Below are positions 5,512 through 8,188 of a stretch of DNA of 8,188 nt, piece after piece. Location: assembly GCA_031288215.1 (NCBI GenBank), contig JAITRV010000263.1, forward strand, positions 1 through 8,188, written 5' to 3'. The notes beneath the pieces were generated by a model that was not told the DNA's origin, did no database searches, and saw only the letters and a list, made by a program, of their open reading frames with translations. Origin of the DNA: Spirochaetaceae bacterium. GTDB taxonomy: Bacteria; Spirochaetota; Spirochaetia; Treponematales; Breznakiellaceae. Position numbers and translations under genes: made by a program. Each line of letters opens with the position of its first letter. Positions within the stretch are counted from its first letter, which is position 1.

Positions 5512-6663
5512 CTATTCAACCCAGCCCCGGAGGATTTCGTGGGAAGCCTTGAGCTGCTCGATAATAGGGATATGCTGGGGGCATTTCTCTTCACATTCCC
5601 CGCAGGCGACGCAGCGGGACGCGTCGTTGCCCGTGCGGGCGGAAAGGAAATAGCCCCGCTGGGACTGGGTAAAGGTGCCGAACATCTTGCCGTCGTTGTA
5701 GAGGCTGAAGATCCGGGGGATATGCACCCCGTTGGGGCAGGGCAGGCAGTACGCGCAGCCCGTACAGGGAATCGAGACCACCGAGAGGTACTGGGATCGG
5801 GCACGGAGGAGGATCTCCCGTTCATCCTCCGTGAGGCAGCCGGGAACCATGTCGGGGCGGGAGAAGATCTCCACGTCCTCCCGGAGCTGTTCCACGGTGG
5901 TTACCCCGCTTAAGATCGCGCTTATCTCGGGAAAATCCGCCAGGTACCGGAACGCCCATTCCACCGCGGCCCGCTTCACCGGGTACTCGTCATAGATAGC
6001 CTGCACCGCCGGCGGCGGCGTCGCCAGGGCGCCTCCCCGGAGGGGTTCCATGATGACCAGGGCGCAGCCCTTTTTCCCTGCCCGGCGTATCCCTTCCACG
6101 GTGGCCTCGTTCTCGGTATCGAGAAAATTCTGCTGGATCTGGCACATGTCCCAGTCATAATAAGAAATCACCTCATCAAAACCGGGAAATTTTCCGTGGT
6201 AAGAAAAGCCGATGCCCCGGATGAGCCCCTCGGCCTTGAATTGCTCGTATTCCTCGATGATCCGGCGCCGCTTTATCGTTTCCCATTCGTCTATCTGGAC
6301 ATTGTGGATCAGGTACATATCGATGTGGTCGGTTCGGAGCTTCACCAGGGTTTTTTCCAGGTTCCGCCGGATGGTGTCCTGGGTTTCCATGGCGCGGAAG
6401 GGCTGTTTGGTGGCGATCTTCACCCGCTGCCGGGATCCGTCGTCCAGGGCTTCTCCCAGCACCGCCTCACTGTCGCCGCCATGATACCCAAAGGCGGTAT
6501 CAAAATAAGTAACCCCCTGGGCCGCCGCATACCGGATAAGTTCGATAGCCTTTTCCTTATCCACCTGCGCCTTATCCCCCCGGACAATCTGGGGCAGCCG
6601 CATACAGCCCATTCCCAGGGCGGACACCGAATAGCCGGTTTTTCCGTACGGACGATACAACAT
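5512..6663 (-). CDS. Aldo/keto reductase with C-terminal 2[4Fe-4S] ferredoxin domain
   Basis: This is a 383-residue cytoplasmic oxidoreductase. The N-terminal two-thirds is an aldo/keto reductase barrel that begins in the usual way (YGKTGYSVSALGMGCMRLP). The catalytic tetrad is complete: D55, Y60, K86 (in IATK) and H120 (in LIHN). The C-terminal part carries two iron-sulphur motifs: C300, C303, C306 and C309 followed by proline (CTGCAYCLPCP), and C351, C354, C357 and C361 followed by proline (CVACGECEEKCP). This two-part design is a known family common in anaerobes. The barrel binds NAD(P)H and reduces carbonyl groups, and the clusters suggest electron exchange with ferredoxin-type partners. 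The physiological substrate is unknown. The ATG is preceded by GAGGTGAT about four bases away, and the start matches the family's usual N terminus. The gene lies 125 bp after the binding-protein gene, behind a terminator, and 332 bp before the amylase gene, so it is probably transcribed alone. I found no clear promoter for it; gaatact near 6700 is a weak -10-like site. Confidence 0.95.
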   Translation of the reverse strand: MLYRPYGKTGYSVSALGMGCMRLPQIVRGDKAQVDKEKAIELIRYAAAQGVTYFDTAFGYHGGDSEAVLGEALDDGSRQRVKIATKQPFRAMETQDTIRRNLEKTLVKLRTDHIDMYLIHNVQIDEWETIKRRRIIEEYEQFKAEGLIRGIGFSYHGKFPGFDEVISYYDWDMCQIQQNFLDTENEATVEGIRRAGKKGCALVIMEPLRGGALATPPPAVQAIYDEYPVKRAAVEWAFRYLADFPEISAILSGVTTVEQLREDVEIFSRPDMVPGCLTEDEREILLRARSQYLSVVSIPCTGCAYCLPCPNGVHIPRIFSLYNDGKMFGTFTQSQRGYFLSARTGNDASRCVACGECEEKCPQHIPIIEQLKASHEILRGWVE

Positions 6664-6773
6664 ACAATCACCTCTCTCCGCCCCTAAGGGGCATTAGTAT
6701 TCATCCCCGTTAATGGGGGGTCCGGGGGGCCCCCGGCCCTCCGGTGGGGGTGTGGGGGTGAAACCCCCATCTT
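6664..6773. repeat. G/C-run intergenic element with several hairpins
   Basis: This stretch lies between the binding-protein terminator and the reductase start. It holds four G-runs on the + strand (6715-6720, 6724-6729, 6746-6750, 6754-6758) and C-runs that can pair with them. Hairpins include ggggg-tgaaa-ccccc (6754-6768, plus a flanking T-A pair), gcccc-taa-ggggc (6680-6692, just upstream of the reductase ribosome-binding site) and cccc-gttaat-gggg (6704-6717). The base runs suggest a dispersed repeat. The gcccc/ggggc hairpin ends 9 bases before the ribosome-binding site in the reductase mRNA and may affect its translation or stability. Confidence 0.5.
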
Positions 6774-6802
6774 AAAACCCTCCCCCTTCTAACGGGAGAG
6801 GG
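6774..6802 (-). terminator. Intrinsic terminator overlapping the end of the binding-protein gene
   Basis: On the minus strand CCCTCTCCC (6802-6794) pairs with GGGGGAGGG (6786-6778) over nine pairs, one of them a U/G wobble. The 7-base loop (6793-6787) contains the stop codon TAG, and TTTT (6777-6774) follows. The T-run is short, so termination may be partial. Its position isolates the binding-protein gene from the reductase gene. Confidence 0.6.
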
Positions 6803-8114
6803 CCGCCTGGGCTTCCGCGGCGACCTGCTCCGGGGTCTTAGTCCCCAGGCCGATGGCCCGGAGCCCCTCGTTGATGGAGGCAGAGACCTCCTGGGAGAAA
6901 ACGCCGTCGATCACCACGGTCCCCGTGGTGTATTGGGAGGCCAGCTTGATTCCCGCCCGCTGCAGCGGTTCCAAGCGGCTCGCTGCCGTTTCAATGTCAA
7001 GCCTCGTGGGACTGGTGAGCCCCCCGGCGGCCAGGAGCCAGCCCTGGACCTCTTTCCCCGAAAGCCACTTCACCAGGCGCCAGGCCGCCTCCTCCGTGGG
7101 GGAGCCCGGGGGGACGGCGGCGCTTATTCCCCAGCCCGTACCGAGGATCACCGAACTGGACCGGTTGAGCCGGGCCCCCTCAATATCGGGAAACACGGCG
7201 ATCTGAATATCCGTCCCCTGCCGGGAAGGGGGAATCAGGGCCTCCCTCGTGGACTTGTTGGTGATAAAGGCGCCGATCCGCCAGTCCCCGTCGATATAGT
7301 AGGCCCCCTGGTTGGTGGCGAACTGATCCACCACCGCGTCGTAATCCGTGGCCAGGGTCTTCTTGCTGAGGACCCCGTCGTCGTAGAGGGTTTTAATGAA
7401 GCCCAGGGCCCGGACAAAATCCTCCCCGGTAAAGCGGTCCTCCCCGGAGAGAATCCGCCGCTCCCAGCCATCCCCGCCGAAACGCCCCGCCACCAGGGAA
7501 AAGAGGCAGGACTGCATCACCCAGGAATCCTTGTTGGCCATGAGGAGCGTCTCGTAGCCCTTGGCCCGGAGCCGGGGAACCTGGGCCTTGAGTTCTCCGT
7601 AGGTCTTTGCCGGGGTAAGCCCCGCGTCCCGGAGGACGGCGTTGTTGATGTAGAAGGCGTGGCTGGAAGTCACGGCCTGGGGGAGAATCGCCAGGTATCC
7701 CGCCCCCTGGGCGTCGGGGTCCAGGGCGGCGGGGGCATTCAAATCCGCCAGGCCCTCCCGGGCGATAAAGGGCCCCAGGTCCTTGAGCAGGCGCCGGTCG
7801 TGGAGGACCGCGGATCTCCCCGAGGGCCACGCGTAGATCACCTCCGGAAGATCGCCGGCTTCGACATAGGCCGCCACCCGATCGTGGAAGGCTTCGTTAA
7901 AAAGGTCCTCCCGGATTATCCTGATATCCGGGTTGGCCTCCGCAAAGACCTCCCATACCCGGGCACGCTCCTCGGATGCGTTGGCGGCGTTCCCGTCAAA
8001 GTAGTTCAGTACCCGCAGGGTAATCGCTTCGTTCCCGCCGTCCTTCTCCTTGCAGCCCGGAAAGAGAGCCCCGAACAAAGCCGGGAGCAGGGCAACAAGA
8101 ACAAACTTTTTCAA
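6789..8114 (-). CDS. ABC transporter solute-binding lipoprotein, sugar type (family 1)
   Basis: This is the extracytoplasmic binding component of a carbohydrate ABC importer. I choose the TTG at 8114, giving 441 residues. It is preceded by GGGAGGGG six bases away and yields a clean lipoprotein signal: MKK, a hydrophobic run (VLVALLPALFGALF) and a lipobox LFPGC with lipidated C21. The ATG at 8144 would add ten charged residues, has no ribosome-binding site and overlaps the -10 box of the promoter, so it cannot be in a transcript from that promoter. The mature part opens with ITLRVLNYFDG and continues with VWEVFAEANPDI, the usual family 1 pattern. YYIDGDW (W278) and the C-terminal AAWRLVKWLSGKEVQGW also fit. 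The ligand cannot be predicted; mono- or oligosaccharides are typical. No permease or ATPase gene follows. A promoter and terminator bracket the gene, so it looks like a stand-alone binding protein that uses permeases encoded elsewhere, unless they lie upstream beyond the right edge. Confidence 0.93.
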   Translation of the reverse strand: MKKFVLVALLPALFGALFPGCKEKDGGNEAITLRVLNYFDGNAANASEERARVWEVFAEANPDIRIIREDLFNEAFHDRVAAYVEAGDLPEVIYAWPSGRSAVLHDRRLLKDLGPFIAREGLADLNAPAALDPDAQGAGYLAILPQAVTSSHAFYINNAVLRDAGLTPAKTYGELKAQVPRLRAKGYETLLMANKDSWVMQSCLFSLVAGRFGGDGWERRILSGEDRFTGEDFVRALGFIKTLYDDGVLSKKTLATDYDAVVDQFATNQGAYYIDGDWRIGAFITNKSTREALIPPSRQGTDIQIAVFPDIEGARLNRSSSVILGTGWGISAAVPPGSPTEEAAWRLVKWLSGKEVQGWLLAAGGLTSPTRLDIETAASRLEPLQRAGIKLASQYTTGTVVIDGVFSQEVSASINEGLRAIGLGTKTPEQVAAEAQAALSR

Positions 8115-8142
8115 TACCAGCCCCTCCCTTTTTCTATCCTTC

Positions 8143-8172
8143 ATTATTACGTGTTATCGATAGGCGTGTCAA
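8143..8172 (-). promoter_or_regulatory. Sigma-70-type promoter of the binding-protein gene
   Basis: On the minus strand a perfect TTGACA (8172-8167) is followed after 18 bp by AATAAT (8148-8143), which matches 5/6. Transcription would start near 8136, giving a leader of about 20 nt before the TTG start at 8114. The spacer contains the 8-bp palindrome tatcgata (8155-8162), and cgtgt occurs at 8150-8154 and 8165-8169. Either could be an operator for a sugar-responsive repressor, but this is conjecture. Confidence 0.65.
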
Positions 8173-8188
8173 GAAAGCCTCTAAAAGG

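Overview
The window is GC-rich and is coded almost entirely on the minus strand. Four complete genes read right to left: a sugar-type ABC transporter solute-binding lipoprotein (6789-8114), an aldo/keto reductase with a C-terminal 2[4Fe-4S] ferredoxin domain (5512-6663), a very large intracellular GH13 alpha-amylase-like enzyme (1505-5179), and an HD-domain protein of the CCA-adding enzyme/poly(A) polymerase family with a degraded catalytic head (168-1406). No rRNA, tRNA, transposase or CRISPR array is visible. Protein style, intergenic repeats and base composition suggest an anaerobic, carbohydrate-using bacterium. A GC-rich spirochaete such as a gut Treponema is my best guess, but no marker gene here proves it.

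Layout: 1-240 is repeat DNA. It holds one full copy of a 66-bp unit plus the start of a second, which suggests a tandem array leaving the left edge, followed by two diverged ~45-48-bp GC-rich units with CCGGC-ccgt-GCCGG hairpins. These repeats supply the last ~20 codons and the stop codon of the HD-protein gene. A 98-bp gap containing a 16-bp-stem hairpin separates that gene from the amylase gene. Positions 5180-5511 (332 bp) carry no convincing gene. They hold a good minus-strand promoter for the amylase gene, four TTGCC half-sites around its -35, an A/T-rich island, a nested inverted repeat, and a strong intrinsic terminator pointing the other way (+ strand). The last two may be the ends of a ~97-nt small RNA. 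Positions 6664-6788 are G/C-run DNA with several hairpins and an intrinsic terminator that overlaps the stop codon of the binding-protein gene.

Working together: the binding-protein gene has its own promoter (TTGACA-N18-AATAAT) and its own terminator, so it looks monocistronic, and no permease gene follows it. The amylase has no signal peptide and should act on cytoplasmic glucan or imported oligosaccharide. The HD-family gene probably shares the amylase transcript. A link between sugar uptake and intracellular glucan turnover is plausible from proximity but is inference only.
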